Source: Arachnopeziza araneosa (Eukaryota; Ascomycota; Leotiomycetes; Helotiales; Arachnopezizaceae). Taken from it: DNA of 64,000 nt. The stretch spans positions 1-64,000 of the forward strand of contig QYAI01000170.1 in assembly GCA_003988855.1 (NCBI GenBank), given 5' to 3'. The translations under genes were made by a program, and so were the position numbers. The notes under the pieces were generated by a model. The model did not search any database, was not told where the DNA came from, and was given only the letters and a program-made list of their open reading frames with translations. This document shows, piece by piece, positions 31,838 to 43,744 of the stretch (within the stretch, counting starts at the first letter, position 1; each line of letters begins with the position of its first letter).

Positions 31838-33422
31838 ATGGGTCACTCGCAAAGCGTTCTAGTGAAGTCAATCAAGGCCGTCCTTGGAAATGACGGAGAC
31901 CTTTACGCTTTTCCCGGTGATGCATTCTACGCAGCGAAAGACGTCAAGGCCTACAACCAGGCCTACAAAATCACGCCAGCTGCAATCACGTACCCAAAGA
32001 CCTCGGCCCAGGTTTCAGCAATCATCAAGTGTGCAGTCGATGCAGGTCTGAAAGTCCAACCACGATGTGGTGGTCACAGTTACGCAGATTATTGTATGGC
32101 CAATCAGGATCCAGAATTGGTCCCTCCACTCACAATCTTTAGGTCTTGGCGGGGTTGATGGAGCGATAGTCATCGATTTGAAGCACTTTCAGAAATTCGA
32201 GATGAATCGTACCACATGGCGAGCAACTGTAGGAGGTGGCACTCGTCTCGGTGACCTTACCAAGCGAATGCATGATAATGGGAACCGTGCAATGGCCCAC
32301 GGCACCTGCCCTCAAGTAGGTATTGGTGGTCACGCCACCATTGGAGGTTTAGGGCCTAGTTCTCGCATGTGGGGAGCAGCACTCGATCATGTAGAAGAGG
32401 TGGAAGTCGTACTTGCAGACTCCTCGATTAAGCGTGCCTCTGCGACTGAGAATGCTGACATTTTATGGGCAATCAAAGGTGCGGGTGCGAGCTTCGGGGT
32501 CGTCACCGAATTCGTGTGTCGGACGGAGCCTGAGCCAGGAGAAGTTGTACAATTTTCCTATTCATTTACTCTGGGCTCTTACACTTCGATGGCATCAACG
32601 TTCAAGGCCTGGCAAAAATTTGTCTCCGATCCCAATCTTACTCGCAAATTTGCCACTGAAATTATCTTCACAGCACTAGGGATGATCATTTCTGGCACAT
32701 ATTTCGGCACCAGGGCCGAATATGATGATTTTGATATGGGTTCAAAATTTCCTGGAAATCAGTCAGCCAAGACTATAGTCTTTAAGGATTGGCTTGGAGT
32801 TGTAGCCCACTGGGCTGAAAACATTACCTTACAACTCGGTGGTGGAGTCTCTGCTCCCATGTATACCAAGTCCTTGACTTTCAATGGTTGTCATCTTATT
32901 CCTGATGATGCAATTGACAAAATTCTCACTCATCTTGATACAGTGGAGAAAGGAACGGCAATATGGTTTGTCATATTCGATCTGGCAGGTGGAGCAGTAA
33001 ACGACATTGCTCAGAATGCAACCTCCTATGCTCACCGTGATGCATTGTTCTATATGCAGTCATATGCAATTGGCTTGACAGGCGTTACGCCGACAATTAA
33101 GAATTTCTTGACAAGTCTCAACAGTGTCGTCAAAAGTTCGATACCAGGAGGCCAGGATTTTGGTGCATATCCTGGGTATGTCGACCCTGAGCTCGTGCAT
33201 GGGCAGGAGGAGTACTGGCGCACCAACCTCCCGAAATTAGAACGGATTAAGGAGGCCATAGACCCGAATAATGTATTTTGGAATCCACAAAGTGTACGAC
33301 CAGCAGGCCTAGTAGACGAGAAAGCTGTTCTCATTGAGAAAGTGGAACGAACATCATTGTTTGGAGGATGTTTTAGAGGATTGAAAACTTTCAAGCTTAG
33401 ACGGTGGAGAAGGACGAAGTAG
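31838..33422 (+). CDS. AA7-type FAD-linked oxidase (berberine-bridge/glucooligosaccharide oxidase-like)
   Basis: Two exons, 31838-32093 and 32143-33422, joined by a 49-nt intron (GTATGG..TTTAG), give 511 residues. N-terminal FAD-binding PCMH domain: AAITYPKTSAQVSAIIKCAV and CGGHSYADYCLGGVDGAIVIDL, with the His that is usually linked to the flavin 8-alpha position. Then AHGTCPQVGIGGHATIGGLG SSRMWG-type sequence follows, whose Cys is the expected second (6-S-cysteinyl) flavin link, so a bicovalent FAD is likely. The BBE C-terminal motif is NVFWNPQSVRP. AA7 enzymes oxidise carbohydrates, alcohols or alkaloids with O2, making H2O2. No signal peptide is visible and the C-terminus carries a basic extension (FKLRRWRRTK), so it is probably intracellular, unlike most AA7 oligosaccharide oxidases. 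Confidence 0.92.
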
Positions 33423-33841
33423 CTGGACACCAGCATAATGATCGTTGCTCTTTCGTTTAGGGAATTTGATATGAGGCGGACATCTTTTTGCTTTCGAAAA
33501 GCGCTTTATTAGTTTGATACCACGGCCACCTGGATTTGTACCTGTATTACAATTTAATTATTTGTTCAAACAATTTTCAAGCTCCAAGGGCTGAGTGATA
33601 GCATATCATTCTACGTTTGTTTCGAAGAGTAATAACAAAACATATAGTATAGTCAGAGCTCGAATCATTTTCTTTGTATTCAGCTGAGATCGTCTCAAAC
33701 AAGATCAAAGGGATTGCCATTGAGGGTATGCAATGTCCACCTGCTTATTCTGGCTAAGCTCATTCTCTATCTGGCTACGATCTTGCCTTAAGTATGTGCG
33801 AGTTTTGATAACACCATGCTCATCCGGCTTTGAATAGAGCT
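33423..33841. other. 3' gap between AA7 and the coiled-coil gene
   Basis: 419 bases between convergent genes. AT-rich, with no coding signal. Confidence 0.5.
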
Positions 33842-35509
33842 TCAATCGCTTGCTTCCCCGAGATCTAACTTTCCCGGTCCCATCTGTCGATGATCGAGCC
33901 ACACAACTGCTGAAACGATGGTTTCCATCAACTCATAATTCTCACCGAAGTCTCCAGAAAACTCAACTCGAGGACTGACAAGGACGGTAATTGGCCGCCC
34001 CTTCAAGTTATCGTAGTTGTCACTACAATGTACGAGAGGATGCAGGTCCATATTCTGATTTTCGGCGTCAAATGTCGAATTGTTCATCTGTTCCAGGGTC
34101 GGACACACGATATTTCGAGGGCAATCTGTTAGCAAGTTAGTGTACTATTTATCAAAACATACTTGGCTTTCAGTAACAGGGGGAAGGGACATTAAACTAT
34201 TCTCGTTCTCTCGGTCGGCTTGAGAAACACAAATCGGTGCGAAAACAAAACTTACCAGTCCAAAGATAAGTCATTCTTGCGGCGTCTTGGTAGATTGAAG
34301 CCAATTTTTTGCCACAAAGCCTCGCTTTGGAAGGGTTGATCAGGCACGAGATGGCTGTATTGAGCAAGCAGAAAACTTTATCATTAGAAACTCGCTGGCT
34401 TGCTTCCATTGCATCATTGTTTGATGCTCCTGCTTCTTGGTACGCATGCGCTCTAAATCCGGTCTGCGGAAATAAGAGTCGCAGCGTCTCGGTTCGCCAG
34501 GCACAAGCTTTTCTGATGTCTCCTAAATCTATCAATACGGGTTTCCTGTCAACTTGGGTGTCTCTTACTTACTGTTCATGAAATTGCGATACATATTCGA
34601 AAGGTTTTCATCAAAGAAGAATGGTTCGTTGATGATATTTGAGTACATATGAGCAGCAGTGACGGCATTGAGTAGCAGAGCCGGCGACCTGTTGCTATTC
34701 AAGCCTGATGGAAGCTGGCCGTTGATCATCTGCACGGCAGAAGGGAGCAGCTCGGTAACGAATCGGCTCTGTCCTGGCGAAGAAAGTTTAGTCCACGGTT
34801 CGATTTCCCGGACGGCAAATTCTTTTGCCCAAGCGCTGAGTCTCGTATTCAACGAGCGAAAAGCTGCTGCACATTCCGCTGCAGACTTCTCGGGCTTCCA
34901 TGCATTTGATGGCATCCTAATCTTAAGGATATCTTCGGCAAGGTAGTTGTTTGTGATTTGAAGGTTTTCAAAGTCCACTTTCATCTTCAGATTTTCCTCT
35001 TGCAGCTCGACCTTCTCTCTTTGGAGAGCCGAGTTCCTATCATTGCTGCACCTCTTTTCAACAACTTCGTTCAACTTCTCTATTTCTTTCACCAACCTCT
35101 CGTTCTCTCCTTGGAAGTGTCGTATCTGATTCTTTTGTTTCAAGCTCATCTCAATGCTGAGAGTTTCGGCAACACCGGGGTTTTTCATTCTTTTGTCATC
35201 CTCTTGTCTATCTTTGGTCTTCGTCCCAATCATATCAGCGGTCTTCTGATTTGAAATTGCTTTTTGAAATTGTGATTTAAACGTGTTGTTTTTATGTTCG
35301 AGAATTGCCGCTCGACTATTAACTTCAAAAAGTGCATGCTTTCTTTCACTTTTGGATCCAGAAAAACATGAGGGTAGGAGTGAAGCAAGTGCTTCCACGG
35401 CTCTTTTGGAGAAGTTATTTCGGCGTACTGGCTTTGACGGAATCACCACTGTATGAGAAGAAACGGAATCGCCAGCGATCTGTCTGGGAACATTACCGGG
35501 GTCTGACAT
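33842..35509 (-). CDS. Coiled-coil protein of unknown function
   Basis: Three minus-strand exons, 35509-34573, 34528-34256 and 34125-33842, with GTAAGT donors, total exactly 498 codons (497 residues). The first 75 residues are basic and Ser-rich. Residues about 95-200 form a coiled coil (MSLKQKNQIRHFQGENERLV, KEIEKLNEVVEKRCS, REKVELQEENLKMKVDFENL). A helical globular half follows (AAAFRSLNTRLSAWAKEFAV, NAVTAAHMYSNIINEPFFF, RTETLRLLFPQTGFRAHAY) ending in an acidic tail. I do not recognise the family; layouts of this type recur in fungal hypothetical proteins. It is divergent from the Hsp70-like gene with 866 bases between starts, so co-regulation is possible. Confidence 0.8.
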
Positions 35510-36375
35510 GACGCCTCAGTTCCCGAATTCGATATCTTGTAGTGGATACGTTGATGATAAGCTTTAGTTTGCAGAAATTATTTTGGAAAGCGCTTTTCAG
35601 GAGATTCTGTCTCCCAGTGAAGTTGTTAAAAATGGTAGGCAGGGACTTTGAGGTTGAATTATTATATTTTCCATTTGATACTTGAACTGATAAAGTCTAT
35701 GGTAGAAGCATCCATCTTGGTTTCACAATAATACTTTGATGAGTTCTCAATTTAATTCAACAAAGAACCTCACACGCGAGCTGCTTCATGATACTTCTCT
35801 TCATTTGACAGCAAGAACAATCACATCAGATTTGTTTCTAATTAGAAACTTATCCCGGAATTTCTAAGGGCTTCGTAGTTTCACTTTAAAAGTATCCAGT
35901 TACAAAGAATTTAGATCCAGTCACCTAGAATAATCTATTCAAACCTTACGGTTAGACTTTGCAAAATATTCTAGCTCTTTCCTTCTAAAACTCTTCTTTT
36001 GTCCATTAAAATCCGCAACCTAAAATAAGTATCAACGATGAATGACTTTTTAAAGACAAAAATCGCATACCGTATCACTTCTTAACTTCTTTATTTGGAG
36101 TTATTTAACTCTTTGAGATTGTTGTTCCAGGTATCAGGAGAGCCGTTTTATATTACTCGCAACAAGATATGGAAGTGAGACAAGAGAGAAAAAGGTTGAG
36201 AATTTTTGCTTACAGTCTCGAAATCAAACAGGAATATATAAGTATTTCAAGGTATTCTACTTAAGAATATATATTCTAGACTTCTCCTAATTTGACATTT
36301 CCTTGACAAACCTTTCACTATCGTAGCCATCATTTACTGACACTCGACATCAAGAGAGAATACTGGAACTAAACC
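35510..36375. promoter_or_regulatory. AT-rich divergent intergenic region, coiled-coil and Hsp70-like genes
   Basis: 866 bases between two start codons on opposite strands. It is strongly AT-rich (TATATAAGTATTTC near 36235, AATATATATTCTAG near 36265). The latter lies about 110 bases upstream of the Hsp70-like ATG. No heat-shock element was identified with confidence. Confidence 0.4.
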
Positions 36376-38583
36376 ATGGACCGAAATGTTGTTTCAAGCT
36401 CTGAAAGAAGACTCATTGTGGGTGTCGACTTCGGAACCACATTTTCAGGTAATGTTCCCCGCGATAATCGAATACCTTTCATCGATATTGAACTCCCATA
36501 GGATGTGCCTTTGTTATTTCCAATTACAGTGTCGATGATATTGAGGTCGTGGCTGCATTCCCTGGACAACTCTCCCTAGGTTGGAAAACTCCAACAACAA
36601 TCGCATATGCCAACGAGAACCACATCGAATCCAATAAATGGGGCTACGAGGTGAAGCCAACCCTCATATCATACTCGTGGACTAAGTTGCTGCTTGATGT
36701 ACACGCATCTGCAGGCGACTTTGATGATCCAGCGCTCTCCGAGCTTCTCGGTGAAGGTTTAATGGAGCTTCCCCTTCATCGCGACGCTCAAGGTGTCTGT
36801 GAGGACTATTTACATGAGTTGTACAAGCACATGCTGGCCTTATTGGAAAGGCAGATCGGAATACACATGGTCGAATCTACTCCCATGGACTGTGTGATTA
36901 CGGTCCCAGCTATCTGGTCTGAAGAAGCGAAAAATTCAACACTAGAGGCAGCGAAGAAGGCTGGATTTGCAAGCAGACCTCGAGACAATATCATGACTAT
37001 TTCCGAGCCTGAAGCTGGAGCTGTAGCTGTTCTGGAAGGATACACCCGATACGGAGTACTCAACCCGTTGAAGGTAAGCTGGGAATATTCGTGAGCAAGC
37101 ACTAGCTAACGTAACTCCAGGTGAACGAGAGCATTCTCGTGTGTGACTGTGGAGGTGGCACTGTCGACATCACAACGTACTTGGTAAGCCAGATCGAGCC
37201 ATCGCTTCAATTCAAGGAACTTCTTGCGGGAACAGGTATTGTTTCCTTGTCCATAGAAGGAATAATACTAACGCCTGATAGGAGGAAAATGTGGTTCTAC
37301 ATACATCGATCGGAACTTCCACTCCCTCCTTTCAAGACGTTATGGAGATGCATTCGATGATGTTCCTCAGAGATACAAGGCAATTAATAGTCGATTTATG
37401 GCACGATTTCGGGATCTCAAACATAATTTCGGCACCTCAATGGACATGAATGTACATGAAGTCTATCCCATTAAAATGGATATTCTGGACTCGAATGACT
37501 ATGATGCTGAGGAAAGGACAGTGACTCTATCTGAGTAAGTGATTTTCTCTTCACATTTTTCCATATCTGACCATCATGTAGTCACGATATGAAAGAAATA
37601 TTCGATCCGGTCGTGGCCCAAATCATCAACATGATCGAACAACAAGTTGATCAAGCGCTCAAGAAGAAAGAAGCAATTATTGATGTACGTCTCAACTCCA
37701 GCTGAGAAATTGCAGTGAGAGTCCTTAAACTAACTGTAATTATAGAGGATTGTGCTTATTGGAGGGTTTGCTGAATCTCCATATTTGCACGATAAAATTC
37801 AGCGCTGGTGCCATGTCCACGGTGATATTAACCTTATGTGTCCGCCTAATGCGTAAGTCCCTGACTGCAAACTCTTCCCAGACTTTCAATAAGAATCAAA
37901 ACAGACAGATTACGGTCTTACGTGGTGCCGTGATATGTGGTCTACATGACATGGTCCCAAGTTCTCGACAGGCGCGGCGTCATTTTGGGTTTGCGTGTAG
38001 TAGTCCATTCAGGGCAGGCATTGATCCAGAGAGGTATTCTTTTTTTAGAGAGAAAGATGGTGCTAAATACTGTCGCAAACGTATATTCTGGGTCATGGCG
38101 AAGGTTGGTTCCTCTTTCCCACCTAGGGTACCTATGTCTGCGGCGTAGTCAGAACTAACAGATCCTCGAAGGACGAGACTATCTCTCGTGGTACTACCAG
38201 AAGTTCAGAAGTGTGGCTGCAGTATGTCCCAACAATTACGACAAGTTGCTCAGTTATTTTGTACTCGTCAAAGGAAGAGAAGGCTCCGGATTACGTGTAC
38301 TGTCAGGGTAAGTAGACAATCCAGATACCAATTCAGACGATATCTCTCTAACGAAAAACAAGGCGTTACACAAGTCGGACGCATCAACTTCTCCTTCCCT
38401 CCCAACTTCGACTTTGGAGCAGCAAGCAACTCAAACTACAACCCCCGACTAGATAAGATAGTGCATGGACTGGACTTGTTTGTGCAGGTCGTCTTTGGTG
38501 GAGCAGGCGAGAATCTGACTTTCAAAGTCCTTGTCAATAGAATAGCTCATGGAGTTGCAACAATCGACTTTCCCCGTGATTAG
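36376..38583 (+). CDS. Fungal Hsp70-like ATPase (non-canonical Hsp70/actin-fold protein)
   Basis: Nine exons (36376-36448, 36502-37073, 37121-37235, 37282-37534, 37582-37684, 37746-37852, 37905-38103, 38172-38307, 38363-38583) sum to 593 codons exactly. Actin-like ATPase motifs: phosphate-1 GVDFGTTFSG, phosphate-2 VCDCGGGTVD (canonical DLGGGTFD altered), adenosine motif IVLIGGFAESPYL, and ARRHFGF..FRAGIDPE in the lineage-specific C-terminal part. The protein lacks the conserved Hsp70 substrate-binding domain and EEVD tail. It belongs to the expanded ascomycete class of Hsp70-like cytosolic proteins whose function is unknown and which often lie in variable regions. The acceptor chosen for exon 8 (CTAACAGATCCTCGAAG|GAC) gives phase 0 and the family-like KDETISRGTT. 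Nine exons is unusual for this window. Confidence 0.85.
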
Positions 38584-39484
38584 GGTAGAGAAGAATCATA
38601 GCAGAAACTGATCACGGTAGACGAATCGTGGTCGAACAATTGGGAAGAAGTGTTATGGCAAGCAGAAGTAAATGTGCGAAGAAATTGGATATCAAAACAG
38701 CACTCATAGAAATTGGACTGGAGTTTGTTTTTTGGAGTCTGGGATAATAGAACAGTATTTCATTTTAACTTGATTACCTCCTCACGGACTTCGTGAGATA
38801 CAACGCTTTGATGGAGTGCTCGACCCGCTTTGTCTTGTCTCGATCTTGGAATGTGAACGGTCTCAGCAGCCGATTTCTTTCCACGAATAGAGTCAAGATC
38901 GTATTTGTTGAGCTAGAGATAAGTATTCTGTACTCATCTAATTGATTCTGTCTCTCGCCAATGGCGAGCTGGATCAGAGCGAAACCTGAAATTGTGAGAT
39001 GTGAGGAGAGGCCTAAAATAGAAACTTGTTTAGGACACGGATAGATAAGGGAGCTGACGGGGACCCCAACTGTATGAAAAATTGAACGGCGCAAGTGAAT
39101 CATTATTATCATTAGAATGAATCCTTCCGATCGGTTTCAATGCAGCAAGGAGATGGGTGGCTTGGGATGGACTCAGGGATTTTATGCATGGGCCTTTTCG
39201 GCTTAGCGTGATATTGTGTAAATGGCTTGCATAAACTCTCAGCTCATCTTCAAAGTCTCATCCAGGTTGTCAGTCTTTGACATAAGTGCCTTTACGAAGG
39301 AATTCTACATCGCGATGATGGACGTGCTTTTAAATGAGTGGGAAATCTGACAAGAATTCAATTGACCTCAACTCCGTGTGAACGCTCATCATCCTCGCTG
39401 TGGACTGAACTGAGTTCTCACCCCTGAGCTTCAAACATTCGGTTCATTCAGTCTTTACCTATTGACCAACTTTCAATCACTGTC
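38584..39484. other. Intergenic
   Basis: 901 bases. A minus-strand frame (38774-39112, 112 codons) shows no domain and is probably chance. Nothing else seen. Confidence 0.45.
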
Positions 39485-40357
39485 ATGGCTTCTCAAACCG
39501 ACTCCCCATTATCTATCACAGCTTCAGTGGCAGGCATTCTCACATTTCTCGCTGCCATCCTAGCAGCGCTCTACGTCCGGCTCACCTATCTGCGCAATGC
39601 AGACACGGAGTATTTTCAAGTCAAAGCCTCGCTCTCGTGGTATAAGACGGAATCGACTTTTATGAGTGATCTTATCCAGGCAGCTGACTCCGGAAGTAAT
39701 GGGGGAAAGGAGAAAGAGATGTATGGGTTTGTTATGGAACAGCTGCGTCGGCTAGAGGAACGATTGTTGGAGTGTGTAGCTGAGGCTGAAGAGGGAGTTC
39801 AGGTTAATGAAAAAACTGCAGGAAGGAGATGGACCACTGTCCCTAGGGGTTTGGCTGGGAAAGGTAGCGTGGCGATGAGTTGGATGGGGGTTAGGGGGAA
39901 GGCGCTGGAGTTGGTCAGACAGAGGGATGCGCTTGGGAGTAGGGTTTTGTTTGCTCAGATGAGTTTGATTAGTTCGTAAGTGCCTCTTTCTGAACCCAAA
40001 CTCTCGGAGATACGAAAAAGTGGTTGACCGTTGAGCAGAAGAGTGAAAGATCAAGAAGCTAGGATGAGGAAGAGAGAAGAGAGGCAGAGAGAGCGAATGG
40101 ATAGGTTAGAAGGCATGGTTCTAGCACAGAATGAAAAGTTGGATAAGTTGCAAGATTTAGTGTACAGGGTTATGCACCGGGATCGTGTCACTTTCGACAC
40201 TGATGAAGAAGGAAGTCCAAAGTATGAGGAGCTCTCTCCTATTACTTCACCCCCTTCCCAATCAGAAGGAAACTATTCAGCCACAGGACACCAACTCGGA
40301 GATGTAGCATTACGGGAAGAAGTGGTTACACATCTATATTCAATTCCAGCGACTTAG
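39485..40357 (+). CDS. Single-pass membrane protein with charged coiled-coil, unknown function
   Basis: Two exons, 39485-39975 and 40039-40357, with a 63-nt intron (GTAAGT..GAGCAG) give 269 residues. One membrane segment near the N-terminus (residues about 10-32, ITASVAGILTFLAAILAALYV) is followed by a helical region (FVMEQLRRLEERLLECVAEA). A highly charged coiled coil comes next (ARMRKREERQRERMDRLEGM, LAQNEKLDKLQDLVYRVMHR) and then an acidic Pro/Ser tail. I do not recognise the family; similar small fungal proteins are common. Its stop codon (40355-40357) directly abuts the stop of the convergent gene. Confidence 0.8.
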
Positions 40358-40999
40358 CTACAAATATGAATACCCTCCCATCTTGAGGAATATTATACAG
40401 CACAGAAGACTCCCACTTGCCCAAAACATATCTAACTCTATGACCGACCATATCCATAAACATCCTAGTGGAGGTGCTTGCTTCATGACTGCATAGTATC
40501 CATGCTGGTTTGTTATGTATATCAAATAGCATCCCGCAGAGATGCTGCCGATAAAGAAGAAAATTTGGTGGAGGAGAGGTTGTAATTTTCGCGGTAGACT
40601 CGGTAAAAGAATAGACGGCGAAGGATGAGGGTGGAAGGAGTAGAAGAGGAGGAAGATAACTGTAAGTTCTCAGCTTGTATTCATGGTACTGGAATAGAGT
40701 CTTGTACTGGGAAATGCTTGAAGAGCTTTGCGGATGATGACAGGCCACTCTATAGCCACGGCATATTGATGTGATACCAAAACATCCAATGTAAAATGCA
40801 ACATAGTCAGGCTGATGCTCCAGAGTACAGACTCTCCCACCCTTCCTACCAAGGGTTCTCCTTCCACCTCATCTTCTGGAAGATTCAGCAAGCCACGTTG
40901 CCCGGCAATATCGAGGAGCGTTTGCTTCGAGGGGTCAGGGCCGGATCGATCAGGTTGGCTGAGTTTGATCTTGGATGCTGCATCTTTCCGTCGTCCCAT
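40358..40999 (-). CDS. Conserved fungal three-pass membrane protein (DUF7719-like)
   Basis: Minus-strand exons 40999-40708 and 40659-40358 (48-nt intron GTACAA..CTTACAG) give 197 residues in whole codons. Conserved features are KIKLSQPDRSGPDPSKQTLL, LVGRVGESVLWSISLTMLHF and TLDVLVSHQYAVAIEWPVII. A membrane helix after the splice follows (FPIIFLLFYSFHPHPS), then IFFFIGSISAGCYLIYITNQ, the invariant-looking YYAVMKQAPPLGCLWIWSVI and a last hydrophobic segment. This matches a widespread ascomycete membrane protein of unknown function; the DUF number is from memory. I chose ATG 40999 because the upstream open frame has no ATG. An extra 5' exon is possible. The naive frame reads into the intron and stops at 40670, hiding the second exon. 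Confidence 0.8.
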
Positions 41000-41333
41000 A
41001 TTTGCGTTAGCTTGTGTAGTAATATGCTCGTGTTGATCCTGTTCTTGACTCTCTTCAAGCCTCTCCTCTGGCAACAGAATAACCGGTTCTGGGTATAATG
41101 TTTATACCAAAGCGAAGAAGGAAAGGGAAAAGAAATCAACAAGGAGCGTATCAGGAGATGCAGCCGGATCAACTCTAATCCCCTCTCAAGGGTCTGGGGG
41201 GTGGTTGCACTAGCGCAAGGCTCCATCCCAGCCTCACCTATCAAATCTCGCAATGTGGCCAATCTCCTTTACCACACGCGACCACTTCGATTCCCGTTCA
41301 TGATCTGTCAACTACCTCCTCGCCGTCGCCAAC
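41000..41333. promoter_or_regulatory. Divergent promoter, membrane protein and GPI12
   Basis: 334 bases between start codons of two divergent housekeeping-type genes. Frames across it (41201-41431 +, 40885-41262 -) are shadows. No motif tested. Confidence 0.4.
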
Positions 41334-42287
41334 ATGCAATGGCTCACGATTTCCCTCATCCCAATCGTAGCGATTGTCTCCTGGCTGTACACGGTGTCGG
41401 TTGCACGGTCCAAATTTCCCAAGCTGCGTAACAAGAGGATCTGCCTCCTCATCGCGCATCCCGATGATGAGGCTATGTTCTTCGCGCCAACTGTCTTAGC
41501 TCTCACGGAGCCCAGTTTGGGAAACCATGTGAAGATATTGTGTATGAGTAGTGGTGGGAGTTCAATCGATTGTTTGGAGAAGAGTGGGGCTAACCGGTGC
41601 ACAGGAGACGCGGATGGTTTGGGAGAGACTCGGAAGAAGGAGTTGGCAAAGAGTGGCATATCCTTGGGACTGAGGGCCGAAGATGATGTGTTTGTTGTGG
41701 AGAGCCCGTATGTGTAACCATCTCTATGTGGTGTTGACTGACCCTGGCATAGCGAATTCCCTGATTCAATGACGACAACGTGGGATAAGGTCAAAGTCGC
41801 AACCGTCCTCTCCTCAGCCTTCGCGCCGAACCTAGCGAAACCTGTCAAGGATAAAACAAAGGATGCGCCAACAGCCACCATCGACGTCCTGATTACATTC
41901 GATAAGGCGGGAGTTTCTAGCCATCCAAACCATATCTCCCTCTTCCACGGCGCAAGCCACTTTATCGCGAGCTTGATACATAACCGACCTGGTTGGGGTT
42001 GTCCTGTGGATTTATACACTCTGACGAGCATCCCAATCTGGAGAAAGTACACGAGTTTCTTTGACAGTATACTATCCATGACTGCAGTGATCTTGCAAAA
42101 GAGACAGAGGGGAGATCATCCAAGCCCACTTCTATTCTTGAGTAGCCCACAAGAAGTATTGACTGCGCAGAAAGCCATGACGGCAGCACACAAGAGTCAG
42201 ATGAGATGGTTTCGCTGGGGATGGATTGGCTTGAGTCGATATATGGTTGTGAATGATTTACGGCTGGAGAAGGTTGTTGGAAAGTAA
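41334..42287 (+). CDS. GPI12: N-acetylglucosaminyl-phosphatidylinositol de-N-acetylase (PIG-L/Gpi12)
   Basis: Exons 41334-41707 and 41753-42287 (45-nt intron GTATGT..GGCATAG) give 302 residues. One N-terminal membrane anchor (LTISLIPIVAIVSWLYTV) is followed by the LmbE/PIG-L fold. Motifs: zinc-site LLIAHPDDEAMFF (AHPDDE), GDADGLGETRKKELAKSGI, and the later ITFDKAGVSSHPNHISLF (HPNH). The enzyme removes acetate from GlcNAc-PI on the cytoplasmic face of the ER, the second step of GPI-anchor synthesis, which is essential in most fungi. Length and single membrane anchor are normal for the family. Confidence 0.95.
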
Positions 42288-42792
42288 GAGAATGAGGAGA
42301 ATGGGAAGAAGAATGATTGAGGAATAGTATGTTTTATAATGATATGATGGTGTGTATAGTATATACCCTTGCTTAATACATTACCTCGAGATCTCCCACT
42401 TAGCCGTGGTTGAGAATAGCATAAATATTTATCTGTTTCGCTGATTGGAGTGCTTGATATCTTCCTGCTTGACTAGAAAGCATATATGTGAATGAAGTAA
42501 CTTTCTGGATGTACCAAAACGTCTTGAGATATGGGTAGCTGTCATCTTGTCCAATCCCATTCTTCCAACTCTCTAGATATCATTATAGTTTCTAATAGGC
42601 TATCTTCCAAGATAAATTAAGCTAACCCAGCCTCATGAGTATTATAAGCTTAGAAAATAGAAAGTTCTAGTTCTAGCGCGGTGGAAGAACGAGTTACTGT
42701 CTACACATCCTAATGAAAACGGACGGCCGAGAAATTCTGCGAGTTGTCTGTCTGTGCCCGAGTTCCCTTCTCCCATCCTCTCCAATCCCGCC

Positions 42793-42823
<31 letters not shown>

Positions 42824-43744
42824 ATAAACCATTCCTCGACCCCCAAACCTGTACGAGGAATCCCGCGGAGTCACATTAAAGTTTGAATCCCTGCTCGGTA
42901 CCTCTGCTGTCGGTCTCCTCTTTTCGACTTGTGCGCTCCTCCAAAAGAATGACGCCATAAAAATAAAATCCGCACAATCCGCCGCCGTCTCGAGTGACTC
43001 GCCCGGAATTTAAAGCCTATTTCAACGTCTCGGGCCTGGTCCAAGCGACCGCCAGAAGGCTGAAGCTTAAAAGCTGGGCTTTGTTTGTGGATTCAGCGTC
43101 TTCTGGATTTTCTGGGGCGAGGAAATAGACGCCTGTTTCTGTGTCGGTTGTGTGTGATCTATGTTGGCACCGTGATGACGATGTGGCGCCGTGAGGGTAG
43201 ATATTTTTTGGGATCCATACCGCAGGCGAGGGTTCTGCTCATCATTTGATCCTTCTGAAAATAAGTTTGATGAATTCTCGAGTGCTTTTAAACAGGACAC
43301 AAGGACGCAGGAAGATTTTCCCCATTGAGCTTTATTGTTTATTCATGTTGCAATATGACCGTCTCTTCTTTCTCTCCTCTGTTGACTTGAGTCTCTCCTG
43401 TCGCGATGTCTGTAGCCTGACCAGCAATCTCGAAAATTGATATCTGTTTTCCCTTGGAGATTAGCAACGAGTGATTTCATCCAACCGTCGATATCAAAAA
43501 CCACATTAAGCACGTCAACAGTTTCCTAGGAATAGACGTCTTGTAATTTGCTGCAAATTAAATACCAGACAGCCATGAATATTCTTTATTGTGACAGAAG
43601 TCATCCACGTCTTATTTATCAAGTATAAATAGTTATCTGTTCAAGCGTGGATCAGTAGAAAGGACAACGTGGTTGGTTTCAACATTTTGTCACAATTCTA
43701 TAAATAGTACAGTATCCGGTCCAGATCTCACGGCCTCCACATCT
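42288..43744. other. Intergenic, GPI12 to small coiled-coil gene
   Basis: About 1.5 kb. It contains an (ACG)10 microsatellite at 42793-42823. The frames at 42710-42958 (-) and 43067-43300 (-) are low-complexity or unsupported. Confidence 0.5.
42793..42823 (+). repeat. (ACG)n trinucleotide microsatellite
   Basis: Ten perfect ACG triplets plus one base, in a C-rich 5'/3' flank. No gene context supports a coding role; the minus-strand frame would read poly-Ser. Confidence 0.9.

Noticed and set aside
32067..32142. AA7 second exon beginning at 32067
   Set aside because: That frame over 32067-32142 is out of phase with GGHSYADY; splicing 32094-32142 restores CLGGVDG.
38774..39112. 112-codon minus-strand frame downstream of the Hsp70-like gene
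   Set aside because: No domain, no conserved context, no splice pattern; likely chance.
40670..40710. Stop at 40670 as the end of the three-pass membrane protein
   Set aside because: It lies in a clear 48-nt intron; splicing gives two more conserved membrane segments.
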